A DNA stretch of 64,000 bases, taken from positions 55,544 to 119,543 of the forward strand of contig RQTK01000075.1 in NCBI GenBank assembly GCA_003991915.1, in the 5' to 3' direction. Positions 12,988 to 40,889 of this stretch are shown here, in pieces (the stretch's first letter is position 1; every line of letters begins with the position of its first letter). The notes under the pieces were generated by a model, which had not been told where the DNA came from, did no database searches, and worked only from the letters and a program-made list of their open reading frames with translations. A program made the translations under genes and the position numbers. The DNA is from Elysia chlorotica. Lineage: Eukaryota; Mollusca; Gastropoda; Plakobranchidae.

Positions 12988-13540
12988 CACCCGTCAAACC
13001 TATAGCACCAGGCTGTAAGTGTCAAACCTATAGCACCAGGCTGTAAGTGTCAAACCTATAGCACCAGGCTGTAAGTGTCAAACCTATAGCACCAGGCTGT
13101 AAGTGTCAAACCTATAGCACCAGGCTGTAAGTGTCAAACCTATAGCACCAGGCTGTAAGTGTCAAACCTATAGCACCAGGCTGTAAGTGTCAAACCTATA
13201 GCACCAGGCTGTAAGTGTCAAACCTATAGCACCAGGCTGTAAGTGTCAAACCTACAGCACCAGGCTGTAAGTGTCAAACCTACAGCACCAGGCTGTAAGT
13301 GTCAAACCTATAGCACCAGGCTGCAAGCGTCAAACCCTACAGCACCAGGCTGTAAGTGTCAAACCCTACATTAGACAGAATCGAACCCTCTACAGCACCA
13401 GGCTGTAAGTGTCAAACCTATAGCACCAGGCTGTAAGTGTCAAACCTATAGCACCAGGCTGTAAGTGTCAAACCTATAGCACCAGGCTGTAAGTGTCAAA
13501 CCCTATAATAGACAGTAATTCGAACCTCTACAGCACAAGA
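12988..13540 (+). repeat. 28-bp minisatellite carrying a GTAAGT donor-like site
   Basis: There are about 17 near-identical copies of a 28-bp unit with the core 'agcaccaggctgtaagtgtc'. They are interrupted once at about 13,365-13,390, with degenerate copies out to about 13,700. Every intact unit contains GTAAGT, the consensus 5' splice site. The array sits just upstream of the first recognised exon of the receptor-kinase gene. Confidence 0.95.
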
Positions 13541-13978
13541 CTAAGTATCAAACTGTAATTCAAACTTTAGGTAGCACCAGGTGGTAAGTGTCAAACTGTC
13601 TAGTGCCAAACCTTCTACAGGAATAGACTAAGTAGCAAACCTGTGTACCACCAGGCTGTAAGTGTCATACCTTCTATAGCACCAAACCTCCTACAGCACC
13701 AGACTGTACTGATGGATCATGGTTTTCGAACAGGATCAATGCTCGATCACTTGTGCCAGTTCACTCCCCAGACCAATGTAAACAGTTACATTTTGAACAA
13801 GGCAATCGGTGATTTGACATAGTTGACTTTGTGTATATCCCATTGTACTAGCTTCTCCTTTCTATATCAATACCTAAAAAACCTACAAGAAAAACAAGCA
13901 ACCTCTTCCATCACTAATGGGCCGGTGTTCTATCACATTTATAATTCTATTATTGCCTTCTTTGTGCTCAGCTTTCAG

Positions 13979-29146
<15,168 letters not shown>

Positions 29147-29186
29147 TGAATGGATTCGCTACCAATTATAGCTTTCTTCTGGACTT

Positions 29187-29835
29187 ACAGTCGGCAATCC
29201 CGGGGCCTGCATAGCACCACCACCTTGTCTGATAGTACAAGCCTGGCCATGACCGGCCCATAGTGAATGGAGATAGTACAAGCCTGGCCATGACCGGCCC
29301 ATAGTGAATGGAGATAGTACCAGCCTTGCCATGACGGGCCCTTAGTGAACGGATCAATTATAGCTTTCTTCTAGACCTACAGCCGACAGTCGCGAGTCTT
29401 GTACAGCACCTCCACCTTGTCTGACAGTACAAGCCTGGCCATGACGGGCCCTTAGTGAATAGATTCGCTACACCCTCCAATTACGGCTGAGACAGGAGTC
29501 ATGGTATCCCCGCCCTGTCTCGTGTGTGGCAGCACATAAAATTGTCAGACGTCCGTCTTGGGGCCCATCCATAATATAGCCTATATAGTGCTGCTGTTGG
29601 ACGTTAAACCAACCAAACAACAACAACAACAACAACACCCTCCAATTACAGCTTTCTTCTAGACGTACAGCCGACAGTCATGGGGCTCGCACATTACCAT
29701 GACCTTGTCTGATAGTACAAGCCTGGCCATGACGGGACCTTAGTGAATGGATTCACTACCCCGTCCAATTGTAGCTTTCTTCTAGACGTACGGTCGACAG
29801 TCGTGGGGCCCGCACAGCACCTCGTCTGATATAAG
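29187..29835 (+). repeat. degenerate tandem copies of the terminal exon
   Basis: Copies or part-copies of the tail-coding sequence ('tctgatagtacaagcctgg' to 'ggcccatag' or 'gcccttag') lie at about 29,191-29,262, 29,273-29,345, 29,383-29,455, 29,671-29,743 and 29,790-29,830. Three are preceded by the same good acceptor, 'gctttcttctagacctacag'-like. A SINE (29,480-29,636) is inserted among them. Confidence 0.9.
29480..29636 (+). mobile_element. SINE body/tail with (CAA)n end
   Basis: Carries 'tgtctcgtgtgtggcagcac', 'cagacgtccgtcttggggcc' and a tail ending in (caa)n. It lies in the 3' region of the receptor-kinase gene and interrupts the array of terminal-exon copies. Confidence 0.8.
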
Positions 29836-32800
29836 AGACCTTGCAAAAATGTGTGTGCTGGTCCCATGCCCTGCTGTGTGAGAGTTTGGAGCACGTAGTC
29901 CACTCAGTAAAGGTGGACGTGGCCAATATTTAAGTATCAGGGGTAGAGAGCTCGGTGGGTTGAATTGTGCTGGAGAAAAGAAGTGTCCATGCAAACCTGA
30001 GAACACAAAAAATAGGCTAGCACAGTCTCACCTCTCATTTTAGGAGAAGAAAATTACACAGGATACAAGACTGAGGGCTACCTCCGCCGGTTGTAAAAAT
30101 GCAAGACCTTGCTGTGCAATCCTTCACAAGAGCAAAGAGTAGCAGGGTGAATTCACCGAGATCTCTGCGTTATGGTACCACTGTCCTTTCCGCTGAACAA
30201 TCGGAGCTTTTTGTGTACACAGAGCAGCTTTCTTAAGGCTGAGTATAAACCTGAAAGTAAAAGTCTAGATCTATCCCGTGGCTTCGGTCTTCAATGTGTA
30301 CCATATTTCCATGGATATGGTGGTCAGCGTATGTTTGTCTGTTATTTGGTAAGAACTGTTCACCTGAGCTGTGGCTACAGACAGACTGGTTCACGTAGGA
30401 TCTAACTTAGGAGACAATGAATCAGGAGAAAGCTCTGCCAACCACAGACATCTTAGCATTCTACAGACAAACAGTTATGAAGAGACTTACTGAATGAGCT
30501 CCGTGAGAAGTATAGATTATCCACGACAAATTTCCAAACAAGGAGATAGAGAGCTTCTACTTCCCCGACCCAAAGACAACCTACGTTTTTAGAGATGCAC
30601 TGAAGAGACTTAGTGACGTCAGTCCACGAGGAGCATAGATCGTCCCCATCGCTGTATCTTAGCTGCCTGTTTCATCCACAGCACACCGATAGTCCAGCGC
30701 GACACTCTGTGCTGAGCTGCCTGTTCCTGCCTTGCTCCAGACGAGCCCACCAGGGGAGGGACAAGCCAACAAGTTATCTTTTAGGATGTCGATAAAGTGC
30801 CACATTTTTTCGTGATTTGAATTTCCAATGCATTTTGAAATATAGGATATTCAATTTAGATAGCACTGTGTACAAAATGTCTATGTAAAGAGGGACATGG
30901 AGAGTCCTGGTATAGTTGCAATCCGATATATGTGGCTTTCAATTTGATGCCTTGATGTAATATTATAAGTAACCACATTATTTGGTTTCAGTTCCTAGTT
31001 GGTAAAGGAAAAGAACACCAGAGTTCATAATATATGCAGGTGTCTCTACTTTTGACATGTCAATTTGGTTATTTTTAGATCTACACAGAGCAACCTTCTA
31101 TCACAAAGGGCACTCACTCAGGTGTCCTGGATTCCTCAAACTGTGTTCTAGATGCAGGCAGCATGGACTTTATTTGTTTTCATATTTGTTAATTGTGTTT
31201 ATCCACACTGTTCCCTGTCTATAAGGAGCTCCACTTGATTAGCGTGGAGCAGCGTTGTAACTAAAATGGCAAAGTTGCAGCTCAGCAAAGTTTTCATAAT
31301 TAAGCTAAACCTTTTTTAATCTCGATTGTACAATTTCTCATTATATTTTGTATGGATATTTCTGCTTATAATTACCTCTATTTCTACAGAGGTATTATGT
31401 ATAGTGATTCATTATTTTCAACTGTTTAATAGTGATACTAAATCATTATTTCTGTCTCATTAACAAAACGTCTCTTTGCTTGTTTTCAGAATTTTGTCCT
31501 CATGAATTTTTTCTATTAACTAAAACAAAGAACTGGAGTTGTAATCCAATCATATCAACATGATTGACAAATCAGTTTGCAGTGTTTTAACCAAACACCA
31601 TGGCTACTCTTCTTAAGGCTTATTAAAATGGATCCACCATTTTTTAGCTATAAAAACTACTTGTGTGAAGCAAAAATAATGTTGTTCTATTTGAAGAACT
31701 TTATTGTAAGTAATAAAGAGTTGTTTAGCTTTGGTACCATTTCACCTCCAAGTCATCTCACCTTGTCATACAGCGGCAGCTGGTTTTGCTTTTGCATAAT
31801 TTTTCTTTTTTTTTTTTGGAGGTGTGGAGGGGGTTATGCAGGTCAAGTTTTTAGACCACCATTTTCATTAGAAATTATAAGAAATAGAATATTCAAACAA
31901 CCTGATTCTCTGCTTGAACTAATAGCAGGCAGCCTGACGTCTCCATGAGATACCTTTACTGGCTTTAGGTTGCTGGTTTGGTGATTTCTTAACATCTGAT
32001 ACAGATGGGTCCCAAGGCAAACCTCTGATAATTGTACATGCTGCCATACAGAGATAGCGTGGACATGCCAGGACTAATGAAAAAAAAAATGGAGTGCACT
32101 GATCAAGAGAATTGCTTTATTAAAAAAATGACACTATTGAGATTTTAAAACTTCCTGCTTTTTGAACACAACCAAGTGGAACAACTCTGTAAAATCACTT
32201 AACCTATTTGCACAATATGTATATTATATATATCAATACCTGTATTGCTCTTTATCAAGAGATAGTTAGTGGTGCTGATAAAAAGAGAGTTGGTGATCTG
32301 TAATGAACCAAAACTAGAGCCATTTCCTTTTGCTTTATCAGTTTATTTGTTACCTTTATTTCTCTCTGTGATTTCTTCACATTTATTGTTTATTCTCTTG
32401 TTTGAACCAGTATGTTAATTTTTGTCTGTAACCCGTGATTTGATCTTTCTAATCAATGAAATTTATGTCCTGGTGAAATACGTTTTTATGTATTACATTT
32501 TCCAAACATATTTAACCACATGTGTATAATGTAAATAATGGTTGAAAAAAATGGCAATTTATTATATTGAAATGTGAAAATAACTTTGTTACTTAACCAT
32601 CAGGTAAATCTTTATACCTCTTCTGCTTCACCTTCGTGTCTTTTAACCCCATTGGGTGTTCTCTATTTTTTTTCCGCAAAAAATTCCAATGATTTTGAAA
32701 CATTTCTCTGTTCTTCCATCTGGTACCGAATACTGTGTTTTAACTAGTAAAGTTCTGGAGGCACTTATCATCACTGAGCAACCAGACTGACATTTCTTAT

Positions 32801-33640
32801 TTTTTTGTTGCTGTTTCTAGATAAATAAATACAAAATTACTGATTAATTCATGTGTTAGTAGTGCAAATGTTATCATTGTTTTCTTTTAGAAATTTGATA
32901 TATAAAAATTGACCATGCAGTTTGCCCTATCTTTATTTTTCTTTCTTTCTGTAGCACTATTATATTTTTTTTTAGATTTTTGCTGTCATGCTCTTCACTT
33001 TAGTGACTTGTGTGACCCTGCTTATGACTATAAACTACATCCGGAAATTTAATTGTTATAGGAGTTTTATTTTTTTGTATGTGCCGCAGCATCAATATAT
33101 ATATATAACCAGATTATGTTTACATCTTTATACTGTATACGTGCTCAATCCAACAAATAATTTTTCGCCATTCTTCTTTTTTTAAAATTTACTTTATATG
33201 TATATAGATATATATGAAAGTGCAAATATTTCATTGCTATTGTCAGCTCTAGCTAGCCTTAAAATCTATTAAAGCTTTCCTTTTAAAGAAACCTTTATAC
33301 AAGAATTGAGCAATAACACTGATGTGTTCATACACAGCTACATGTGTTAAAGTTGGTCAGATGACACTGCACATTAATATGAACATACATAATCATGTTG
33401 TGTTTGTGTAGATTTACTGAGCTTCCCTGTACCGCTGCGCTGTTTTGCTAAGCTCTCTTAATCTGAACAATCTGCTTGTCAAAGCTGATACAGAATATCC
33501 TACATTGATTTCATTTACAGATATATTTTTCTGGTGCAAAGCTCTACTATCAAATGCCTTTTATTTTAATATAGTAGGCTTTCTTTAAGAATGTAAACTG
33601 TAAATAAAACCTTAACACTTGAATAATTTTTTTCCTTATA
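29836..33640. other. AT-rich region downstream of the kinase gene (possible 3' UTR)
   Basis: No exon or array is apparent; the sequence is AT-rich and unusually free of microsatellites. It contains several AATAAA hexamers; the last, at 33,603-33,608, lies just before an LTR fragment. A decayed minus-strand SINE lies at about 31,985-32,085. Whether this is 3' UTR or intergenic cannot be decided from sequence alone. Confidence 0.4.
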
Positions 33641-33644
33641 TTAT

Positions 33645-33794
33645 TGTAACAGATTTGCTGGTAAGGTGGTAATCTGTTAGGCTCTGTTTGTCTAGGGGTA
33701 TTAAAAATATTCACAGCCAATCACACGACTCGTCCGTAGAAAATAAATCCGAAGTCCGCAAGTAACAATTTCAAACTGTTTAATCCAACAAAAG
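33645..33794 (-). mobile_element. LTR fragment (150 bp)
   Basis: Near-identical to 35,179-35,328, the 3' (R/U5-side) end of the LTR described below, starting with the same TGTAACAG (plus strand). The remainder of the LTR is missing and the sequence passes directly into a duplicated flank. Confidence 0.85.
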
Positions 33795-34748
33795 AATGAT
33801 GAGAAGATTGATTTATTCATACAATAAATCATGGACTTAGGGCATCTAGCAGACTTTCACCTTATTTGTAAAATAAATTATCTCGTTTTTGTAGGACTAA
33901 ACATTATTGTAATTTTAAAATTAGTTCATTTTACGTCTTAGATTTATTCATACAATAAATCATGGACTTAGGGCATCTAGCAGACTTTCACCTTAATTGT
34001 AAAATAAATTATCTCGTTTTTGTAGGACTAAACATTATTGTAATTTTAAAATTAGTTCATTTTACGTCTTAGATGAGCTACATTGTATTTCCAAACACCA
34101 TAATGCATTTTCAAGCTCAATAATACGTTTCCAAACACATAGGCTTAATGCATTTAAAAAATCGACCATGCATTTACAAACACCGTTATTTTAATGAATA
34201 TTAAACATCCTACTCATAGTGTATTTACAAACACCATAATGCATTAAATCTATGGAGAGTTTTATTTTGTGTATGTGTGTTGTGCCCTCTTGTCACTGCT
34301 GGATTCCACTACTGGACAGATTTGATATGAAACTTACATTGTTGTTTCGCTGATGCCTTTTCTTTATCCTTTTGTGCAATTACAAAGAAAAACAAGTGCT
34401 TTTCTCTCACTGCCTTTCTGTTTAATGTTCTCTAGCTTAACCTTGCTATTGCAAGGCAGTTTGATATCATTTCCATTTTTTATGGCTTTAATCTGCCCTG
34501 CTTTGCCTGCAATTTTGAAATAGTTTTAGGTATTTTCCCACAGTGGTAGATGTAGGCTTTTAGTGAAAATGGTGAAACAATGATTGCGCTTTGTGGGATT
34601 GAACCCTCGACTTGTAGATTCAGCAGCACCGAATCGCCGAACTGGCACTTAAAGAGACCAGGACGAATGTGTTAACATTTGCCTAAACATGGGATTGAAC
34701 CTAGTAACTTTCAAATTAAAGACCAACTCTCTACCACTCAAGCCAGAA
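33795..34748. repeat. duplicated flank, left copy (with internal 131-bp tandem)
   Basis: Homologous to 35,953-36,793. The left copy carries an extra tandem duplication (33,810-33,940 / 33,941-34,071). Both end at the same point, 'ctctaccactcaagccag', in a tRNA-like SINE head read on the minus strand (B-box 'ggttcaatccc'). Confidence 0.9.
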
Positions 34749-34912
34749 AGTTTAGCTTCTCGCTCTTCCCTTAGAAGTTTAGCTTCTCGCTCTTCCTTTT
34801 CAGCTTGGAGTTTGCGCAAATTATCCATTTGCTCAATAATAAATTTTTTCTTTTCATCTCCTCGTAACTGCAGTTCCTCAGCAAGTTCTTTGATTTCTTG
34901 AATGGACGACAT
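34749..34912 (-). pseudogene. LTR retrotransposon gag, 5' fragment
   Basis: Starts at an ATG (34,912) and encodes about 54 residues of charged, Glu/Lys/Arg-rich helix (for example EELQLRGDEKKKFI and EKEEREAKLLREE). This is typical of the N-terminus of Ty3/Gypsy-type Gag in invertebrate elements. It is broken at 34,749, where it runs into an unrelated SINE-like repeat; no capsid, protease, RT or integrase is present. The frame stays open into the repeat by chance. Confidence 0.6.
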
Positions 34913-35159
34913 TATGGAGCTTTAACAGCTGAGGGTGCGATATAAAGAAAGAGACGCTTCGAATACTGGCGCAAAACACACGACACGGTTTACGCAGAAC
35001 ACACTGACTCTAGATCTAACTTTAGATCTGATAAATTAGGCAAGCAAAACGCGTGTACCAGATATTAGCCGACGAAGGTTGGGAATCTAGATCTAGCTCT
35101 ACGCTGGACCAACCTAGATCTCTAGATCTATTCTTCGATGCGCCGAACTTGTAGATTCG
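34913..35159 (-). mobile_element. LTR retrotransposon leader
   Basis: Untranslated leader between the primer-binding site and the gag start, read on the minus strand. It contains several 'agatctaga'-type motifs and no long frame. Confidence 0.6.
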
Positions 35160-35177
35160 ATCCCGGACGAGCCCCCA
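35160..35177 (-). promoter_or_regulatory. primer-binding site, tRNA-Pro type
   Basis: Read on the minus strand, the 18 bases one nucleotide inside the LTR are TGGGGGCTCGTCCGGGAT. This is a perfect complement of the 3' end of tRNA-Pro, the primer also used by many gammaretroviruses (general knowledge). It fixes the orientation of the element as minus. Confidence 0.9.
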
Positions 35178-35178
35178 G

Positions 35179-35815
35179 TGTAACAGATTTGCTGGTAAGG
35201 TGGTAATCTGTTAGGCTCTGTTTGTCTAGGGGTATTAAAAATATTCACAGCCAATCACACGACTCGTCCGTAGAAAATAAATCCGAAGTCCGCAAGTAAC
35301 AATTTCAAACTGTTTAATCCAACAAAAGGGTTATACTGTACAATGTTTGTAGGACGGCTCAATAGTACAATTACTGGAGTTTCAATGTAGACTCTGGAAA
35401 ACAATATTGACTCTTGAAATGTTGACTCTTCAAATGTTGACTCTCGAAATGTTGACTCTTCCTAAATCTAATTAAGATTCTTATTTATACAAAATTTCGT
35501 CGAATCATCCAGAACAAGAATTACGTAAATCATAAGAGAATATTCTCGGTACAACTCTTTAGCAATCAACAACCAATCAGAACAAAGGTAAACAAGAGGT
35601 GACGAGGTGATTACTATTCTAGAACTAGCCGGAGGTTTCGAGAAGGGCTGTGTTCAGTAAGCAAAACTCACAATCAAATTCTTAGGCTTGAAATACAATC
35701 GTTATGCAAACAAACAAGATAATGTACATACATCTAGTCAATCCGCTACCCACAAGTTACGCACCTAAAAAGGGTGAGGAAATGAATAGATCAACTCATA
35801 GTACAATGCGTTACA
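35179..35815 (-). mobile_element. long terminal repeat (637 bp)
   Basis: On the minus strand it starts TGTAAC and ends GTTACA, a perfect 6-bp terminal inverted repeat with TG/CA ends, and is followed after one base by the primer-binding site. It contains short internal repeats of 'gactcttgaaatgtt' (about 35,408-35,460). The outer boundary is inferred from the inverted repeat only. Confidence 0.75.
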
Positions 35816-35952
35816 ATTATATATAAGTATGCGCATATATTACCAGTATTACACAAAAATGCTGATTTCAGGCATGCATGCTTCCCTCTTCAAGGCAATA
35901 TACTTGGGTTCTCTGTGTGTGTATGTGCCTATTTGATATCTGTGAAGATGAG

Positions 35953-36793
35953 AATGATGAAAAGATTGATTTATTCATACAATAAATCATGAACTTTGGG
36001 CATCAAGCAGATGGTCACCTTAATTGTAAAATAAATTATCTCGTTTCTGTAGGACTAAACATTATTGTAAATTTGAAATTAGTTCATTTTACATCTTAGG
36101 TGAGCTAGATTGCATTTCCAAACACATTGTGCATTTAAAAAAATCATAATGCATTTTCAAACTCAATTATGCGTTTCCAAACACATAGGCTTAATGCATT
36201 TTAAAAACCGACAATGCATTTGCGAACACCATTATTGTAATGAATATTAAACATCATACCCATAGTGTATTTACAAACACCATAATGCATTAAATCTATG
36301 GAGAGTTTTATTTTGTGTATGTGTGTTGTGCCCTCTTGTCACTGCTGGATTCCACTACTGGACAGATTTGATATGAAACTTACATTGTTGTTTCGCTGAT
36401 GCCTTTTCTTTATCCTTTTGTGCAATTACAAAGAAAAACAAGTGCTTTTCTCTCACTGCCTTTCTGTTTAATGTTCTCTAGCTTAACCTTGCTATTGCAA
36501 GGCAGTTTGATATCATTTCCATTTTTTATGGCTTTAATCTGCCCTGCTTTGCCTGCAATTTTGAAATAGTTTTAGGTATTTTCCCACAGTGGTAGATGTA
36601 GGCTTTTAGTGAAAATGGTGAAACAATGATTGCGCTTTGTGGGATTGAACCCTCGACTTGTAGATTCAGCAGCACCGAATCGCCGAACTGGCACTTAAAG
36701 AGACCAGGACGAATGTGTTAACATTTGCCTAAACATGGGATTGAACCTAGTAACTTTCAAATTAAAGACCAACTCTCTACCACTCAAGCCAGG
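35953..36793. repeat. duplicated flank, right copy
   Basis: Right-hand copy of 33,795-34,748. Beyond 36,793 the sequence is unique and presumably the original flank. The head-like SINE at 36,717-36,793 (minus) is intact here and truncated by gag in the left copy. Confidence 0.9.
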
Positions 36794-37950
36794 TGAACCT
36801 TTGTAACCTGTGTACTTTGTTATTGAAACCATTATTTGCTCAAGCATTTTGACCTTCTTTAAAGATAATAATACAATGTATTCAATATATATTGAATATT
36901 ATACTTTTCAATTGTAGTTCAAGCCCATGCTGTTTTCTGCCTCAATCAATCTATAACTATAGTTTTCAAGGTTTTTATTGTGCAATTTACTGAGAGCAAA
37001 CCGGCACAATATATCAGTTACTGTGCGGACGTGCTGCTAACACAAAGTCTGACTGAGATCAAACACCATCAGCGTGTTACATGACTGATGACAAACATTA
37101 TCTCCACCATACACCAAGGTTTATTTCATTTTTTTGAAGCATCATAACTAGTGATTAGCTAAAATGTAATTGAAATTAAATAGCTCCCTCTTTTTTAAAA
37201 CCTGGATAGATTGCTATGTAGATCTTGCTCAAAGTTGGAAGAACTAGAATATTGAGACATAATCAGAGATACTGGGAGATAAGAAGAATTGTCATGTAAG
37301 GGTATCTAGGCTACTACACTAATGCCCATCCTCAGTTTTCAGGTGGTGTTTTACCCTTTTTGACAGAGATGAATTAAATTTGCGAATCTAGTGGCGCTGG
37401 AATTGAAACATCAGCATTTTGACAACTCCATCATCACACTAAGAAAATGCATATGAAGGGTAAACAGGAAACAAACAAAAAAACACATGCAATTTAATGA
37501 ATTGGACCGTGTTAAAAAGCCCCCCCCCCCCTAAAAAACAAAAAAAACAAAACAAAAACAAAGCAAAAAACAAAACAAATAGCACAATTCAGTATTCCCC
37601 CTTTCAAACGTACTTCACGGATGTCGGATTAGTCGTTAAGAGAACGAAAAAGAATAGTAGAGGATTGGTCATGTGACATTGCATGGTATTCCAGTTGAGC
37701 CTTTCACTTTATGCAAGCTGCGCTGTCATACCACCATCACTGCCTTCTATAGACCTTCTCTCCCTCCACCTGTTCATAGCCCTCAATAGCATTTGCATGT
37801 TATATTTCATAACTTGCCCCATGTGTCTGGCATATTAATAAATAAAATGAGAGGCACGTATGTAATGTGGTTTCAGATTCAAATAGATGATGTAATTTTT
37901 TTTTAAGACTTGAAATCATATCTCACTTAATAAAATTTGTTCGAAATGAA
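36794..37950. other. non-coding DNA
   Basis: AT-rich, with a poly-C then (caaaa)-rich stretch near 37,520-37,580. No gene seen. Confidence 0.5.
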
Positions 37951-38002
37951 GAGAGAGAGTGAGAGAGAGAGTTAGAGAGAGAGAGACAGAGAGAGACAGA
38001 CG

Positions 38003-38086
<84 letters not shown>

Positions 38087-38175
38087 CAAACAACAGAAGC
38101 ACAGTCAGACAGACAGAGACAGAGAGAGACAGAGAGACAGATAGAGAGAGAGAGGCAAACAACAGAAGCACAGTC
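37951..38175. repeat. (GA)n array with short flank duplication
   Basis: GA and CAGA repeats at 37,951-38,085, then a duplicated phrase ('ggcaaacaacagaagcacag') at 38,086 and 38,152. Confidence 0.9.
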
Positions 38176-38529
38176 AGACAGACAAACTGGCAGATGTACA
38201 GTTTCTCCGTGTATCTCCTGAAAAAGACAATAAAAACTATCTCAGCATATCTACTCTCTTGTTTTGTTCCTTAAGAGTAGACTCGTTCTGTTTATTTATC
38301 TAACAAGATATACATGATTCTACAAAATGCAGAATATTAAAGTTTTAACTTATCGCCCAAGACCTTCGCTGTTACATTGTATTAAAACAAATACATGATT
38401 CTACATAGTACACCGTCATAGTTTCAACCTATGCCTCATGCCTTGAACGAATATACGTATTCATGAAGACAGTGGTGAATTACATGTCTGAATGTAGTAT
38501 TTCACTCTGGGTTCCCACTTAAGATGCGC

Positions 38530-38532
38530 GGA

Positions 38533-38605
<73 letters not shown>

Positions 38606-38614
38606 TGAACACTG

Positions 38615-38679
<65 letters not shown>
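38530..38679. repeat. double (GA)n array
   Basis: Two (GA)n arrays separated by 'tgtgaacactgactga'. Confidence 0.95.
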
Positions 38680-38680
<1 letters not shown>

Positions 38681-38734
38681 TATTCCCAGCTGGCATGATT
38701 TTAAACGGATAACCAAACTGGTAGGAGGGTTGAA

Positions 38735-38975
38735 CTGCTCAGTGGTAGAGCGCGCTACTTCTATACGGAGAGTTCCTTGATTGATTTCCTATCGCAACGC
38801 CTTCCTTCATTGAAGCGTTCTCATTCTCACTATGTATAATATCAACGGTTGTAATAGGGTTCCTGGTATGCTTCCTCTGTCTCTGAGTTGCAGCTCTTAT
38901 TTTGTCTGACATTAGGCTCGGGACCCAGTTGCGATACAGTCAAGTTAACGCTAGGCGTTAAAGAACCGACTGGTC
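38735..38975 (+). mobile_element. SINE with tRNA-like head
   Basis: A-box-like 'tgctcagtggtagagcgcg', a family-like body and a tail 'gttaacgctaggcgttaaag'. It is more diverged than the other members. Confidence 0.6.
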
Positions 38976-39782
38976 AAACCTTACTATTTCACTTGAAATA
39001 GAAACCATAATAAAATAAAGAACAGTTTGTGAAATGTTAATTCCAGTAATAGTTCATTGGAACTCACTGCATAATGCTATTGTTAAGAACCAGGAATGAA
39101 GATATTAAATATCTCTGTCTTTCCACCAGTACTATTATTTGCGGGTTTTGTTTAGTTTTCATATAGCTATATTTTCGCTGAACAGTCACTCTGGTAGACC
39201 TATATAATTATTGAGTAACCAGGTTCGAATGGATTTATCTTAGGTACTTGACTGTGGGCGGGTTTCTCAATCGACTCAACTAATGCATTACATGTTGTGT
39301 CTTTCCCGCATTGTACTATTATTGGAAACAACAATTAGCACTCACAGCCCCCGACTGACCGACTGAGTTTGCTCAGACAAGAGGCTGTTGCGTGGCCGAG
39401 TTTTCAACATTATGAACCATCACCCGGTCCACGTCACTGTACAAACAGTGTAGCGCAGGGTTCTAACCAAAATATGGATACCTATGTATTGGCGCAGGTC
39501 CTAGCTAACCATGCCGTGGGTCCTAGCTAACTAGATATTGATAATCATATCGTTAACAGTGAGCAGCGCGTTATCTCTCTCTCTCTTTTTCCCTCTGTCT
39601 CTTTCTCTCTCTTTTCTCTTCCTGCCTATCCCTGTCCCTGCCTCTTTCTGTCTTTGTCTGTCTGTCTTGTCTTTCTGTCTGTTTTGGTTTCTCCCCCTCT
39701 CTCTCTTTCTATCTCTCTCTATCTCCCTTTTCCCCGCTCTCGATATCGCTCTTTCTTCCTCCATCTGTCTCCATATGTCTCC

Positions 39783-39830
<48 letters not shown>

Positions 39831-40150
39831 GCCTGTCTGCCTGTCTGTCTCCCTGGGTGCTTTAAAAACAGATTAAAATAATATTTTAGTAGATGTTGCA
39901 TTGTGCACATAGGAGAAAAAGCAACCGACCTGTAGTGAAAAATACAAATGAAATAGGTAAACGACAAACATGTAATTATTTCAGAGTATTGTGTGATGTC
40001 GCAATCAAACATTGAAAGTATTTTACCATCCAAAGTGGATACCCAAGCACACCAGTAGAAGTATCGAAGGATGCATGTGAGTTAGTAGGTTAGGTACTAA
40101 ATATAGAAAAGAGTCGATACACACCTACATACCTGGACATGTTAACTAAC
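38976..40150. other. non-coding DNA with (CTGT)n array
   Basis: A pyrimidine-rich stretch (39,570-39,850) ends in about 14 CTGT units (39,781-39,848). No exon is visible. Confidence 0.6.
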
Positions 40151-40152
40151 TA

Positions 40153-40400
40153 CATAATACTCGTGTTATAACTGCTTTGAATCCTGTTATGAGTGCTTTG
40201 AATCCTGTTATAACCGATTTAAATCACGTTATAACCGCTTTGATCATGTTATAACCGCTTTGATCATGTTATAACCGTTTTGAATCACGGTATAACCAAT
40301 TTGAATTATTTTTTAACCGCTTTGAACCATGCCCTTTTGAATGATGGTATAATCGTTTTTAACAATTTTATAACCGCTTTAAATCATGTTATAACTTGAT
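40153..40400 (+). repeat. degenerate 20-bp repeat
   Basis: About 11 copies related to 'ttataaccgctttgaatcat', with mutations and length variation. Confidence 0.85.
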
Positions 40401-40693
40401 CGGAACGGTAACTAAAATGTGTAAATTCTTTTTTTTTCTCTTACTTTTAAATATTAAAAAACATCTTTTTTGTAATACAACCCCCCCCCTCCCCCCAAAC
40501 CAGAAAAATGGCGCCCCAAACACCTTGAATCTTTCTGGTTGCGTTAGTATTAAATTTTCTCTTAACCCGTTTCAAACTTTGAAAATGTCTCATCAGTAAA
40601 GATGTAGAGCGGGCAAACAACGCCTAGAAAGATAATAAAAAAACAAAGTAAGGACAAAAACAAAACAAAACAAAAACAAAAATATACAAAAAA

Positions 40694-40724
<31 letters not shown>

Positions 40725-40880
40725 CAACAAAAAACAAAAAAAAACAAAACAAAACAAAAAAACAAAAAAACAAAAAACAACACAAAACAAACGAACAAAA
40801 AAAAACAAAAAACAAATAGCGAGTGAAAGATAAAATCGCAGACATGAAAAAGAAGAAGGAACAAAAAGAGGTTTTTAGTG
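40401..40880. other. A-rich low-complexity DNA
   Basis: A poly-C tract near 40,482 and an A-rich tract at 40,640-40,815 broken by single C. The Phe-rich minus-strand frames are artefacts. Confidence 0.8.
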
Positions 40881-40889
40881 GGGTTGAAA

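Noticed and set aside
12988..13540. Regular 28-bp repeats resembling a CRISPR array
   Set aside because: Units are contiguous with no unique spacers, and the genome is eukaryotic.
30172..31948. Several 60-120-codon plus-strand frames downstream of the kinase gene
   Set aside because: No domain or codon bias; probably 3' UTR or intergenic DNA.
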